Positions 34,641 through 45,690 of a DNA stretch of 64,000 nucleotides are shown here, piece after piece. The stretch covers positions 178,552,184 through 178,616,183 of the forward strand of contig JAHLJT010000631.1 in NCBI GenBank assembly GCA_031308135.1. Reading direction: 5' to 3'. The notes under the pieces were generated by a model. That model saw only the letters and a program-made list of their open reading frames with translations. It ran no database searches and had not been told where the DNA came from. The position numbers and the translations under genes are program-made. Positions within the stretch are counted from its first letter, which is position 1, and each line of letters starts with the position of its first letter. Source of the stretch: Acheta domesticus. Its lineage: Eukaryota; Arthropoda; Insecta; Orthoptera; Gryllidae.

Positions 34641-35300
34641 GAGCTCCGAAGCACCTGTCTCTTGCAAACAAATAACAGAGAACAAAAATAGAAATAAAAG
34701 TGGGATTGTTCTTGAGTTTTAGTCAATGTTTAAATAAATAAATAAAAGCTACAAATACTCATGTTCTATTTACTTCTTCATGTCATCCTAATTATTACTA
34801 CACTGATACTTATTTAGTAATTTCCACCTGCATTTTTACTACACTCACTTTCATGACATTGTTACCTATTTTTTTAAATGATGGTAGGTTATAAATATTA
34901 ATGAACTTCAGCAGAAGCATTCAAACGGCTTTATTGTGTTTGTAACGCTCCAAAACATTTAAAATCAACTGTTATATTTTGTCACATTACCTGACTTTCT
35001 CTTTCTCTTTATATTTCTCCTCTGATTTTCAGGTAAATTTTTAAAAATATTTATTTACTTATGTAATTATTACTAAATGCACTATTCCTCTCTCTTCAGT
35101 TCAAACAACGGAATTGGCCAATGACAGCCCCTTTGTCATTGGCAAATTCAGATGTATGTACTGAAGAAAGCGGAATTGCGTGTTTAGTACTAAATACATA
35201 AGTATGTATGTAAACAGTGTATGTATAAGTATGTATGTAAACATGTAAATAAATGAAAATTTACCATTGGTTTCATTTACATCCCTATTTATTTATTATT
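34641..35300. other. AT-rich DNA with a 27-bp tandem pair
   Basis: ATAAGTATGTATGTAAACA at 35198-35216 recurs at 35225-35243. No gene recognised. Confidence 0.6.
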
Positions 35301-36140
35301 AATTTCGAGTGTTGGCGGCGTTTGTCCGCGCGGGGCCAGTGGGCCCAGTGCGCGCGCGGCGCGGTGGCGCGTCGGCCAGCCGCTCGCTGCGATTTGCCGG
35401 CCGCGTCGCGCGTCAACTCATCAGAGCAGCAAAAACGGCGCCCGTCCGCGCTCCCGCCTCCGCCCGCGTCCTCGCAAATTGAAACAGCGCGCGCCCCGCG
35501 GAGTCGCCCAGGACTCACCGCCCATCGCCCACCCGACCCACACTCCACCCACACTCCCACCATCCCACCCGACCAGCCACCAGACCGGCCACATCCACAC
35601 TCGTCTGGCCGCCCGACGTCCCGATAGACTGTTCGCCCACCCACCAACCCTCCCATCCATCCGTAGGCCCGCGCGCCCATCCACGCACGCAAGCAGCCCA
35701 CCCACCCACCCCACCCAACCGTCCGCTCACACGCGTCCGGCTCCCTGGCCGTCCAACCGACCACCCACCCGTCTGCTTGACCACACACCCGACTTCCCTC
35801 CCACACACCCACACTCACACACACACCGCCCGCCCACCAATCCGCCTGCCCGCCCCCTTTCCAAAGCACCCATTCTCCCATCCGCTCGCCTGACTATCCA
35901 CCCGACCACCTCCCTCGTGTCGACGGCCGCCCAGCCTCCAGGCCGCCTGTATTTCTACTCTGTCGCTTCGCGTCAGCATCAAACTCCGCGCTATACCGCG
36001 TCGCGCTGCGTTCGACAGCTCTCCTCGTACAATATTTCTTTTTATTGTATTTTGATGTTTTTAGTGGTGACGCCGTAGTCGGCCGTTTAAGCGTGGTCAA
36101 AGCTGCGTGTCTCCCTCCGTAAGAGCAATAGCCATTGAAA
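35301..36140. other. GC-rich, CpG-rich island with CCCACC-rich tract
   Basis: About 35310-35500 is a complex CpG-dense segment; 35500-35930 is C-rich sequence with recurring CCACCC/CCGACC words. Frames on both strands up to 199 codons are compositional. It may be a promoter island followed by an unstable repeat. Confidence 0.6.
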
Positions 36141-39100
36141 TCGTGAGCAGATGGGGCCTTGTTTAACATAGGGTTTTAGTACTGTAATTTTGTAAGGAAT
36201 TAAATACATATTTGTACTTTAAACCGGAAAATATTAGTTAATCAATATGTTATTTCAGAGTGTTTATTAGTCAGTATTTTAATAAAGCCTCATCTTTTAC
36301 GTAAATTAGATCAACTTTTTAACTAAGTGTCTCCTATATCTTCACAAAGCCCAGAATGAAAATATCTGATTCTACAATAAAGGGGATACTGCTTTTTGGA
36401 ATCGTCTGGTTGTCTTGTGTACATCTTAATAGAATGGTGAACCAACATTAGAAATATGTTGCTAATTTGTGAGACTTTACAGAAATAAATGCGAAAATTA
36501 TTTTTAAATTATAACTTATAACGTGATTTATAATTTTTAAAGATGCACAACTTAAACCATTTTCACAAATATACATTTTTACAAGTAAGTGAAGGTGAAA
36601 TATTTATCGTTTTTAAAGCAACAAAAAATGATAATTATTTACTAAAAATATTTCTTTCTTTCCACGCATTACATTTTTTTACGTTAGTGCCTTGTTTCTC
36701 CGGCACGTTGTGAGCGGCTGAAAAAGGTCTAACGAGCGCTTTGCATTTTCCTCCGTAGAGCATACTCTGACGTCACTATTCTCAGGGAAGATATGGTTCT
36801 CAGAGGCGAACAAAGGACGAGCGGCGTCGAGCGCCCCACGCGGTGACAGGGCACAATGGGGAGGATGAACTCTTAGCGCTGCAGCCTTTAAATGGCTCTT
36901 TTCTGGATAAAACGACGGGTCACAAGAAAATGCGCCGTGTTCCCGCTTTGATGTGTAGTAAAGGCTTGCAGCGGGAACAAAGAGAAGTATTTGGACGCGC
37001 GTCTTCACAAAAACATGGCTTAGCGGATGATCCGTGAGCATCCACCTCGGAATTCGTGAGAGCAAGGAGTCGATGCTAACGGTGACGTTGCGGACGAAAT
37101 GTCGCTTGATGTATCTTTATGACCTATTTGTGGTCGTTTTATGTTGACCAACGAGTCTAAGTCGGGTTTTGTATTGGAAATCAATAGCATGATTCTTTGG
37201 TAAACAGGGACTTTCTCTGTATTTACCAGTGCATAAATCTTAAATCTATTTCTAGATACATTTTAGTAGCTATTTATATAACTTCTGACTTGTGTTAAGT
37301 ACGAGGTATAACCCCATCATTAAAAATATAACATTATTATTGACATTCACCTCGATTATCTTGAAGGAATCAAATACGATAGAACCTGAAAAATTGTACC
37401 TATAAAGTCCACTCCCAAATAAACATTTTTACTCACTCGAATGCAACAATTAAATGATATCAAAGTTCGGTTTTGTCTCATACTATAACTCGATTGCATT
37501 CACGTGATACTTCACGAATGCTTTTAAAGAAATTAATATGTGCACGTTATTTTCACTATAGTTTGGTTTTTATCTTTCTTGAGTTTGGAATAAAGAGTGA
37601 AGTTTCGGAGTGAGAGTTGGTAACAAAATATTTCATTCCAAAGGAATCTGAGTTTAATTGTTTCAAAAGGTAGACGACACTGTCCTTAAATTAATTAATT
37701 TTTCATTATAACAATATAAAAAATTGCAAAATAAATCCAGGAATTGAAGTTTTGTTAAATTAATTCCTTTTTCTAATGTAAACATATTGTCAACATAAAA
37801 AATGATACTATTGCTCAGGTTACTACAGGGTCAATCCATTTTAAGCAGTACTGCACTGATTGCTCGAGTATTTCAAATATATGTATGGTGTGTATGGGTT
37901 GATTTGAGTTAATGGGTGAAAAATAATAAGATTACTCCTTGCACGCACTTCTTCCCAATGAGGAAATTAAGCATTTTTGCGTAAATTTACAAGCTTTGCA
38001 AACCTACTTTAAGTGACATTTCAATGTTCGAATTCACACCGCAGTTTAAAATTACAGCAATCTTTCAAAAGTGCAAATTTCAAAATTTTGCCTACTCCCC
38101 AAACACAGATCTTACATTTAAAAATGTTAGGAAAAATCAATATTACAATTTTAGGAGAGGGTAATTTTTAAGAGATATGCTACTTATGGTTGATATTTTA
38201 TATGAAGTATCTGCAATACTATGTGAAAAATCACAGAAAAAAATGCTGTGGCTCAATTTTTTCTATGAAACATTACTCTCTAAAAATAGTAATTTGTTTA
38301 TTCGCGATCCGTAAGTTTGTTGAAAATATTTCCACCATAAGAGCATATTAGGTAGATAAAAATTACTGGTGACTTATAAGACAGATTTCACTTAATTCAA
38401 TGCATTTTAGTAAAAAAGTGCTGTATAATTTACAAAAACGTAAATGATGGCAAACCCAAAAGATGGCGGCTTCTAACAAAAATGGTCGCCTTTTGAGAAC
38501 AAAGTACAATAAAGGTTTTTAAAAACAGTTTTTCACAACCAAAACGTGAGGGAATTTATAAACACAGTGTTCACTTTTTCTGAGTTGGTGAGGAGACAAC
38601 TTTTAATTCTGGACCACATAAAATGGAATTACCATTAAATAAAAAGAGATTTGTTATTTTAATTTTTCAATTTTTTTTAGTATTAACTGTGTTTTAACAA
38701 CACATACTTCTCCCATAATTTGTTTCTTTTGCAATTTTCAAGATTTTGATGTTCAATGAAAATCGGATCAGCGCCTCTTTTATAATCGTACTTTGCTCTA
38801 TACAAGGAATAGATTAAAGAAAACATTTGGAACTTTTTTTGTCAAAATCATGCATTTAAATCTGTTTCTCTAGACGCGGAATTACGAGGAAACTAATGGT
38901 ATTTCGAAAAAAAATCTACACCATACTACTTAAAGATTCAATATTGAAAAAATAATTTTTATACAAAACCCTCCATCTGAAATACTTCAGGAGGCGTAGG
39001 AAGACATGAAGAAAATCCTTAACTCTTGCAGTTTTAAAAATTCAGTGAAATCAATAAAAGTCTGGTCTCAAACAGTTTAACAAGAGTACTTTTCTCTAAG

Positions 39101-39155
39101 AACAAAATTGGAGCCATCTTTGTGAAAAGTGAGGACAATTTCCTTGAGTCTTTAT
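36141..39155. other. AT-rich DNA, no gene seen
   Basis: A moderately GC-rich patch lies at about 36690-37080 with no identifiable exon. The remainder has no supported coding or RNA feature. Confidence 0.5.
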
Positions 39156-39159
39156 GCAA

Positions 39160-39412
39160 AGTACCCTCTCAGCCCAACATAAAAATATCTATTTAATTTT
39201 CAAGTAGACGTGATGCCAGTTAAATCGATAGCGGAATATCAATTTTGGTGATAATCTTGCTAACAGTTTAGCTACCAAGATTTTTCAAAGATGAACAGGC
39301 AAACCAACCGATGGACGTATGGACGTTTCGCTGTAAACCAATTTTTCGGTATCAAGGACACATAAAACATGGATTCCGACAACACAACCTGATATATAAT
39401 GTTATTTATTAC

Positions 39413-39444
<32 letters not shown>

Positions 39445-39450
39445 CACACA
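39160..39450 (+). repeat. Dispersed hairpin-ended repeat, copy E (5' part, interrupted)
   Basis: Carries the landmarks GGAATATCAATTTTGG, TTTTTCGGTATCAAGGAC and ATAAAACATGGATT, then runs into (TA)n and is cut by the pogo-like element. Sequence just beyond that element (about 41068-41090, TTATCCACTTTTCGTTATAAG) matches what should come next in this family (compare TTATCCACCTTTC at about 43569). Confidence 0.65.
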
Positions 39451-39451
39451 C
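39413..39451. repeat. (TA)n(CA)n microsatellite
   Basis: About 11 TA units followed, after a G, by about 8 AC units, abutting the left end of the pogo-like element. Confidence 0.95.
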
Positions 39452-39739
39452 AGTAAAACCCCTTTATAAGACACATCTGGGGGAATGGAATTTTGTCTCT
39501 TATAAGTGGGAACTCTTATAAGTGGGAAATGCGTTTTTTGACGTGTTTAATGAGGTGTTATCATATTTTTAGTGGATTAGTATGATTTGTACACTTATTT
39601 TAAACTTGAGGAAACATAAATTAGTTGATTCCGGAGCCCATTTAACCAGATCTATTGAGTGAACTTTATGACATTTAAAGTACCTGTGCTCATAAATAGA
39701 TTATGAGAACAAATCGCCTCTAATGTAAATATTGACACA

Positions 39740-40482
39740 AGATAAAAAAAATTTAACTTTTGTGTAATTTTTGAAAAAAACAAATGAATAGAGCAAAACG
39801 ATGTTAACAGTCTTATAAAGTACCTTTATAACATCATACCAAAAGTTTAAAGAAAAAATTTATAGCCGCTTTTGGGAAAATCTTGTTTCTGTAAATGTTT
39901 ATTATTTCACTCGATATTACGTGAAAAAATTTTTTTTGGTACACAATGTTAATGAAAGGCCTAATAATAGAGAAAAATTTGTATTATAAGAAAAAAATTC
40001 TATCTTCAATTTTGTAGCTAAAGAAAAACACAGAAAAAAACTGCACACTTTTTCAATTTTCGAAAATTTAGAGGTAACAGTGAAAATCCTAACAATGTCA
40101 CTTCTATAAGTGAATTTCACTCTATTCTTACAGGAAATTTAAAAAAAAAAGTTGGAGCTATTTTTGGGGAAATTTTGAAAATGTCCCACGGGTTTCATGT
40201 ACAGTACCCACAAAAAAAATTAGAATGTTTTTCAAAACCGCAGAGTTCCGAATGGAAACAGATTGATCGCGGAATATTCATTTTGGAAAAACATGTACGA
40301 ATAGTTTTGGCGCTAGTGTTATTCACGGACGGACGAATGGAAGTTTTGAAAGAAAAAACAAACCTTTTTCGGTATCAGGAGACCCCAAAACATGCGTTCT
40401 GTTAAAATCTCGAAGTCGATTTTCTGCAGCATTACATTACTTTCTCTATATTACGTATATATGTACGTACACGAGAAAGTAA
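39740..40482 (+). repeat. Dispersed hairpin-ended repeat, copy F, inside pogo-like element
   Basis: Contains the body blocks, GAAAATGTCCCACGGG (about 40176), CACGGACGGACGAATGG, TTTTTCGGTATCAGGAG and CTGCAGCATTACATTAC. It ends in a clean 10-bp hairpin: TTACTTTCTC (40437-40446) pairs with GAGAAAGTAA (40473-40482). Confidence 0.75.
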
Positions 40483-40547
40483 CAATTGAAAACACTGGTC
40501 AAAACAATAAGTGCAAAATACTGTGATTTATTCAACTCTGACTCTGG

Positions 40548-40660
40548 CAGGTATCAGCTGCTGACGGTTTCATCCAATCGGGAGCTTGAAAGTCACCATC
40601 TTAACGTCACTAGCGACACAGAAGCTTCCGATTGGATGAAACCGTAACAGCTGATACCTG
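40548..40660. repeat. CCAATCGGGAG fold-back sequence, copy 2
   Basis: The left arm 40548-40587 and right arm 40622-40660 are reverse complements over about 40 bp apart from one indel/mismatch cluster and one substitution, around a 34-nt loop unrelated to that of copy 1. The arm includes the CAGGTATCAGCTG and TTTCATCCAATCGGGAGCTT blocks. CAAAAGACAC at about 40689-40698, beyond the right arm, is the inverse of the GTGTCTTTTG outer block of the other copies. Confidence 0.88.
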
Positions 40661-41060
40661 TCGCATTATAGGCGTCTTCCTTGTTGCCAAAAGACACAAA
40701 GCTTACTGAATGAGCTTTCTTCACGTGAACTTCGCCACACCTCCCCCCCGCCGGTGGCACTGGTGTTGCGAACCCGTGCTCCAGCCTATTTTAAGCACGT
40801 GTCCCAACCCTTATCACGCTGAGGAAATTCCTGAGTCACCTGGTGGAAAATTTCACGCTTTATCTCTTACAAAGCGAGAAGAAACGCATGGCGGAGAATA
40901 AAATCTTGTCCACTATACGCGGAATCTCTTATAACGCGGGGCTCTCTTAAAAGTGGGAAATAAATGCATTGTTTATATACAACTGACCTCGGGACCGTGA
41001 TTTTGTCTCCTATAAGTGGGATTCTCTTATACAGGGTCTCTTATAGCGGGGGTTTAACTG

Positions 41061-43177
41061 TATCAACAATATTATCCACTTTTCGTTATAAGAGATCTAT
41101 GAAACCATTCTACTGATGAAAAACCGCCTTTTTGTTGCATACAATACTGTGACTACTCGTATTCCTGTAGACAAGGTAAAACGTGTCACATCTCTCGCCT
41201 GGCTATAAGGTGACCTTAAACAAGTTAAAACGCGCTCCAGAAGACAAAGAAGTAGTGCAGAAATCGTGCTAAAGAGTTCGCGGATGTAGCATGAAGAAAC
41301 GAATTACTACAGGACGCATTTCAAGCTCTCTTGGAAGCGAGACGCCGACCTGTGAAGTCGCGAGGCGAGGACGGATCATTACACGAATAGTGCTGTTACG
41401 AGCTATCGTTTTCATAAAGCGAAGGAAACTCTTCGCATAGACACAGAAGAGGTAAATTGATTAATTTTATATGAAGTGCAAATAACTGTGAACATATTTA
41501 AGAAAATTACGAGCATACATTTTAAAGAGCAGTGGGAAGTGAGGAGCTTGTGAGAGTAGTACAGACTGATAAGCTCACACTTGGATGTCTCTTTCTTTCC
41601 CAGTTTTTTGTTGATGTTCTTCCACTTTGTTTCTTTCCTGGGATTTTATTCAATCTGGTTTAAATTCTTATTAGAATAGGATATAAAAATCCCTACCCAA
41701 GTCAACGCATGGCCGCACGTCTACAATTTTGCAACAGACGCAAGTCGTCAACGAAGGTCACGAGGCGCAGCGCAGAGCTGATTACTGCGACGCTGCTGAT
41801 TTCAACGGACGTCCTTTAAGGATAAATACGTACATCAAGTAAATACGTACGTACGTACATCAAGTAAGAATGTTCCAAACGGAATCACATTATTTTGAAC
41901 TTTCGTCGTAATTTCTACAGTTTAGGAAAAGGCACAGAAAGACACGCTATCAAGTGGTGCAGAGTTTTAAAGTTGTTTAATAAAAAGAATCAATCATTAT
42001 TATTTAAAAAACAGTTAGGTCAATTACTAATAAATTGTAAAGTAAAGGAATTGTTTCACATAGTGTGCTTGTAAATTTTTTTGTAAAGTGGAAGAGAAAG
42101 GGAGAAGCTTATAGGATTTAATAAAATAAGATTTGTGTTCCTGGTAAAACAATGCAATCAATAGAATTGTTTTTTATGTCAATGTGCTTAGAAGAGAGAA
42201 ATTAAGATACAAAGGTTTTCTTAAAATTTTGTCACTGTCAAGGGAATAGAGTTTGTCTTACGGATTGTAAGAAAGCAGCAAATGTGTGTATAGAAAGTGT
42301 ATTATTATTAAGGCATTTCTTTCTTCCAGGATATTTATTTTTGGGAGTGTGTATGTTTTTTTGTATTCTCAATATATGTGCTAGGTGAATTGGAAATTAT
42401 AGTTTATTTGATTAAAAATTATTTGATCTTAAATGATTTGGTGAACACCCACGAGTGAAGAGAACCCATGACCCTGAATCCTATTTTGTTTGTGATTAAC
42501 TGCCAATCCAATAAGCTAGATTCTGTAAAGTTGGATAAAATGTCCCCCCTCCCGGCAGTCCGGTCGTAATACTTTCTCTATATTCTCATGATGAAGACAT
42601 CCGAAGGGACAGTGAATGCCATCTGGATGGCGTGCGACTAACTACTGCGATTTCAGACGCGATCATGCAAGAAACCTGGTAAAACGCAGCAGCTTATAAA
42701 AGTTCGAGAAGACGTCCAGCGAAATGTATGCAACGCTTGGCTAAAGAGCCAATGACCGCCGCAAAAAGGTCGTTCGTTTTCTGTTCCAGCAGTCACTCGA
42801 GATAGATGGTTTTTGACTTAAGAGAAACGGACCGTATTTGGTAATTCAGAAAAAATATATTTGATAGAGAAGATGGCATTGGCTCCTGATGGGACAACAC
42901 TCATCACGTTGTTTTATGACAGATTGCCTATATCGTTGGCGTCAGCTCACTAACCTTCTCTCCAAGCAGACACATTTTTTTTAAATTCCCGGCAGATAGA
43001 TATTTTTTAAAATTAAATGCAGATAGATATTCGGTAAGAAAACCGCTACCACATGAGGAAACCATATGCACTACACTTACGGGAATAATGACCTTAGCAG
43101 TTGCACTCGGAATCACTTAACTATCAATTATATCTTACTACACAAACGTGTTTCCAAACAGCAGAAATGTGTTCTCT
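41061..43177. other. Mostly AT-rich DNA, no gene seen
   Basis: Less AT-rich pieces at 41160-41450, 41700-41830 and 42560-42800 have no readable exon. ACGTAC-rich short repeats lie at 41827-41870. Confidence 0.5.
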
Positions 43178-43248
43178 AATCCGAGATTCGAACTCAGGTC
43201 CGTGGGGATAACGCGCCGTCACTTAAACTGCTCTACCACACAGTGGCT
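43178..43248 (-). repeat. tRNA-derived sequence (pseudo-tRNA or SINE head)
   Basis: On the minus strand GTGTGGTAGAGCA (A-box-like, 43229-43241) is followed by CTGAGTTCGAATCTCGG (B box with a 5-bp T stem, 43181-43197) at tRNA-like distance. No matching acceptor stem was found, so this is probably a SINE head or tRNA pseudogene, not a working tRNA. Confidence 0.6.
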
Positions 43249-43289
43249 GAACTATATTCAAATTGTCGATGCCAAAAAAGCTAACAGTC

Positions 43290-43695
43290 TCTCTCAACAT
43301 TTTTTAACTTTTGCAGTTTTTCGAAAATTAAGTGAGTTTAACGAAAATACCATTGCCTGGAGAAGTGCCATTTTTTATGCGTTCTTTGCTCTACCCTAAA
43401 AATAAAAAGAAAGAACCAATTTGAAGCTGATTTTGAGAAAGGGGGTTTGTTAGACGGACAAACGTTTTGCCATGAACCGATTTTTCAGTAGCAAACACTT
43501 AGAAAACAATGACCCCTGACTACACAACGTGATAAAGAAAATAATTTACTACATATATGAACTAGATTTATCCACCTTTCTTTATCAGGCCCTTACAATA
43601 AGAGTTTCTGTCGATTTGACAATTTCCTGCTCATTCTACCTACGAAAATTATTTTTTACTTTCTCGCTTTACGAATACTTCGTAAGAAGAGAAAG
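43290..43695 (+). repeat. Dispersed hairpin-ended repeat, copy G, left arm of a palindromic pair
   Basis: Carries TTAGACGGACAAACG, AACCGATTTTTCAGTA, TTTATCCACC and CAATAAGAGTTTCTG. It ends at the hairpin with arms CTTTCTCGCTTTACGAA (43659-43675) and TTCGTAAGAAGAGAAAG (43679-43695). Confidence 0.7.
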
Positions 43696-43699
43696 AAAT

Positions 43700-44720
43700 G
43701 TTATCGCGTGCCAGAAAACGGCTATTTTGGCCATAAAAAATCTTATAGCTGGAGTCTGGTAACGAAAAAGTGGATAAAACCTGTTGCTAAATTTAGAAAA
43801 ATTCTCTAACTCGTGGTGTACCCAAAAGTCATGTTTTGTTGCTTCTTGATACCGAAAACTCGATTCACCGCAAAACGTCCGCCGATATTTTAACTTTAGG
43901 GGTACTTACATGAGGGCCTTGGACATTTTCAAAGTTTAAAAAAAGGCTCACATTTTTTGATAACCTTTTGTTGTGGAATAGTGGGGAGAGCGTTTAAGGA
44001 GAATGATACTGATATCATTTTCGTTGATTATCCCCAATTCCTCGAAAATTGCAAAAAACAATTTCAATTCAACTTCAAAACTGCAGATAGAGATTTCTGG
44101 CTCAAACAAAGTCCGTTGTACAAAATAAGTACTTTAAATAAGGACATGTACTTTTTTTGAAAAAAACGAGTAGTTTTTGCGTAAATTGAGCTTAAAATTT
44201 ACTAAAATGGTTGTTTCTCAAAACCGATTAAAAATTTGTTCTTTCATTTTCATCGCTTTTGGTAATAATTGATGGTAAAAAAATATGCTGCTAGTTCTAC
44301 TTTCGGTTATCGTTCGGTTTTTTGAAAATTGCAAAAAAATATTTTTAAAACTATCAACTAAAAATGTAGATAGAGATTTTTGCCTCAGACAAAGTCAGTT
44401 CTACAAAATTAGCTCTTTTTAAAAACGTCATTAACAATTTTTCTGAAAAAACGGGTAGTTTTTTGCTTAGTTTGCGCTTGAAATTTACGAAACAAATTGT
44501 CTAAAAAATCGCTCCAACTTTTTTCTTTAAATTTTCTCCACATGTGTAATGTAGGACGGCAAAAAGAAAAAAATAAACTAGTGGGGCTATAGAAAGGCAC
44601 AGACTTTCTCGCAGAATTTAGTTTTCTAATCTCTTTATTTTGAACTAGGATTTGGTTATGAATTATCTTCCCAGATATCTTCTTTAGGCGCCCAAAGGAC
44701 ATTTTTTCACATTCTCGGAA
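43700..44720 (-). repeat. Dispersed hairpin-ended repeat, copy H, right arm of the pair
   Basis: Begins directly after the hairpin of copy G and reads in the opposite direction: GTAACGAAAAAGTGGATAAA, CTCGTGGTGTACCCAAAAG, TTGATACCGAAAACTCG, CCGCAAAACGTCC and GGGGTACTTACATGAGG. Two or three AT-rich body units follow. Together G and H form a long imperfect inverted repeat centred on the hairpin. Confidence 0.7.
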
Positions 44721-44796
44721 TTTATCGGCTTTCTAGTGCTAGAAATGAAACCATCATACACTTATTACCATTATATAAGTACAAATGCCGTGTATA

Positions 44797-44880
44797 ACCA
44801 CAGTGGTCGAGATGGCTAAGTGACGCGCATGGATTCGTTTCTTCGGAGGCAAGGTTCGCTGGTTCGAATATTGGTTGGGG
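44797..44880 (+). repeat. tRNA-Ser/Leu-like SINE head or pseudo-tRNA
   Basis: GTCGAGATGGCTAAGTGACG resembles a class II tRNA A-box region, and GGTTCGAAT at 44861-44869 is a B box. The T stem and acceptor stem do not pair well, so it is not called a functional tRNA. Confidence 0.5.
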
Positions 44881-45198
44881 ACAATTATTTGTCTCAATTC
44901 TCCGTTGTCGCAGAAAATATTGAGAATTATATAAACTTTATTGAAAACTACTTGAAGCAATTTAAATCACAAATAAATTTGGTTATGATAACTTTACTGA
45001 AGTGTCTATCATTTTCGAACTTTCAACTTTTAACAATTTTTCACATTCCTTCTCGGATTTGTAAAACGTATGTATCATATCAATCGTTTTTCTCCTACCA
45101 ATCATCATCATCATATCAATTGTTTTCCCATCAGGCATTTACCATATGATGGCTCTGTTCGATTCATTTATGGCTCTGTTCGACCTATACTGTACTTG

Positions 45199-45375
45199 TG
45201 TGGTGTAGTGGAGAAAGTGCCGGCACGTTAACTTTGAGAATCTGATTTCTGGTCTCGGTGCGGAAAAAAATTTTCTGGTTGATAATACTTTTGCTGTTTT
45301 ATGTAGAAGTATAATATTACGAGGCATTTAGAAACAATGCAATTAAGTAAAGGCATAGGTAGCTCCACAAGTTGA
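45199..45375 (+). mobile_element. tRNA-derived SINE, copy 1
   Basis: Starts with a tRNA-like head (GTGTGGTGTAGTGGAGAAAG, then GTGCCGGCACGTTAACTTTG) and continues with the body CGGAAAAAAATTTTCTGGTT, GATAATACTTTTG, ATGTAGAAGTA and TAGGTAGCTCCAC. The same ordered blocks recur 312 bp downstream. Confidence 0.65.
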
Positions 45376-45510
45376 ATATGAATTTCAATGAGAAAAAAAT
45401 ATATTTATGCTGGATTTTTTAGGTTTTCCCCATTTTTTACATGCATTTGGCGTTTGCTCTTTAATACCTCTTCCCGAGTTCAACCCATAACGGCGGCGCG
45501 TTTTTGTCGT

Positions 45511-45690
45511 AGTGTGTGGTTTGGTTATGAGTGCCGACACGTTGACTCTGAGTTCGGGTCGCAGAAGCGGAAAAAGAATTTTCTGGTTGAAAATACTTCT
45601 ACTGGTTCATGTAGTAGTGGCAATAGCATTTTGGACCATCTAGAAACAGCGAGAAAGTATGTGCTTTGGTAGCACCACTAATTAAGTCTA
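45511..45690 (+). mobile_element. tRNA-derived SINE, copy 2
   Basis: Same family and orientation as copy 1: GTGTGGTTTGGTTATGAGTG, GCCGACACGTTGACTCTGAG, a recognisable B box GAGTTCGGGTC, the body GAATTTTCTGGTTGAAAATA, CATGTAGTAGTGG and TTGGTAGCACCAC. The two copies are clearly diverged from each other. Confidence 0.65.

Larger units (their letters stand above)
39451..41060. mobile_element. Pogo/Tc1-like non-autonomous DNA transposon
   Basis: The left end reads CAGTAAAACCCCTTTATAAG. The right end, read outward-in on the minus strand, is CAGTTAAACCCCCGCTATAAG, giving imperfect terminal repeats of about 24 bp of the CAGTnnAACC type known from pogo/Tigger-like elements. TA follows the right end; on the left the TA is masked by the microsatellite. 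The subterminal motif TCTCTTATAAGTGGGA is repeated on both sides. No transposase frame remains. A dispersed-repeat copy and a CCAAT fold-back lie inside. The length is 1610 bp. Confidence 0.75.

Noticed and set aside
41370..41385. GGACGGATCATTA resembling the 3' end of 18S rRNA
   Set aside because: Only about nine bases match and the flanks are unrelated to rRNA.
42440..42540. Possible minus-strand tRNA-like head (GGGTCATGGGTTCTC)
   Set aside because: The B box lacks the GTTCGA core and no A box stands at the right distance.
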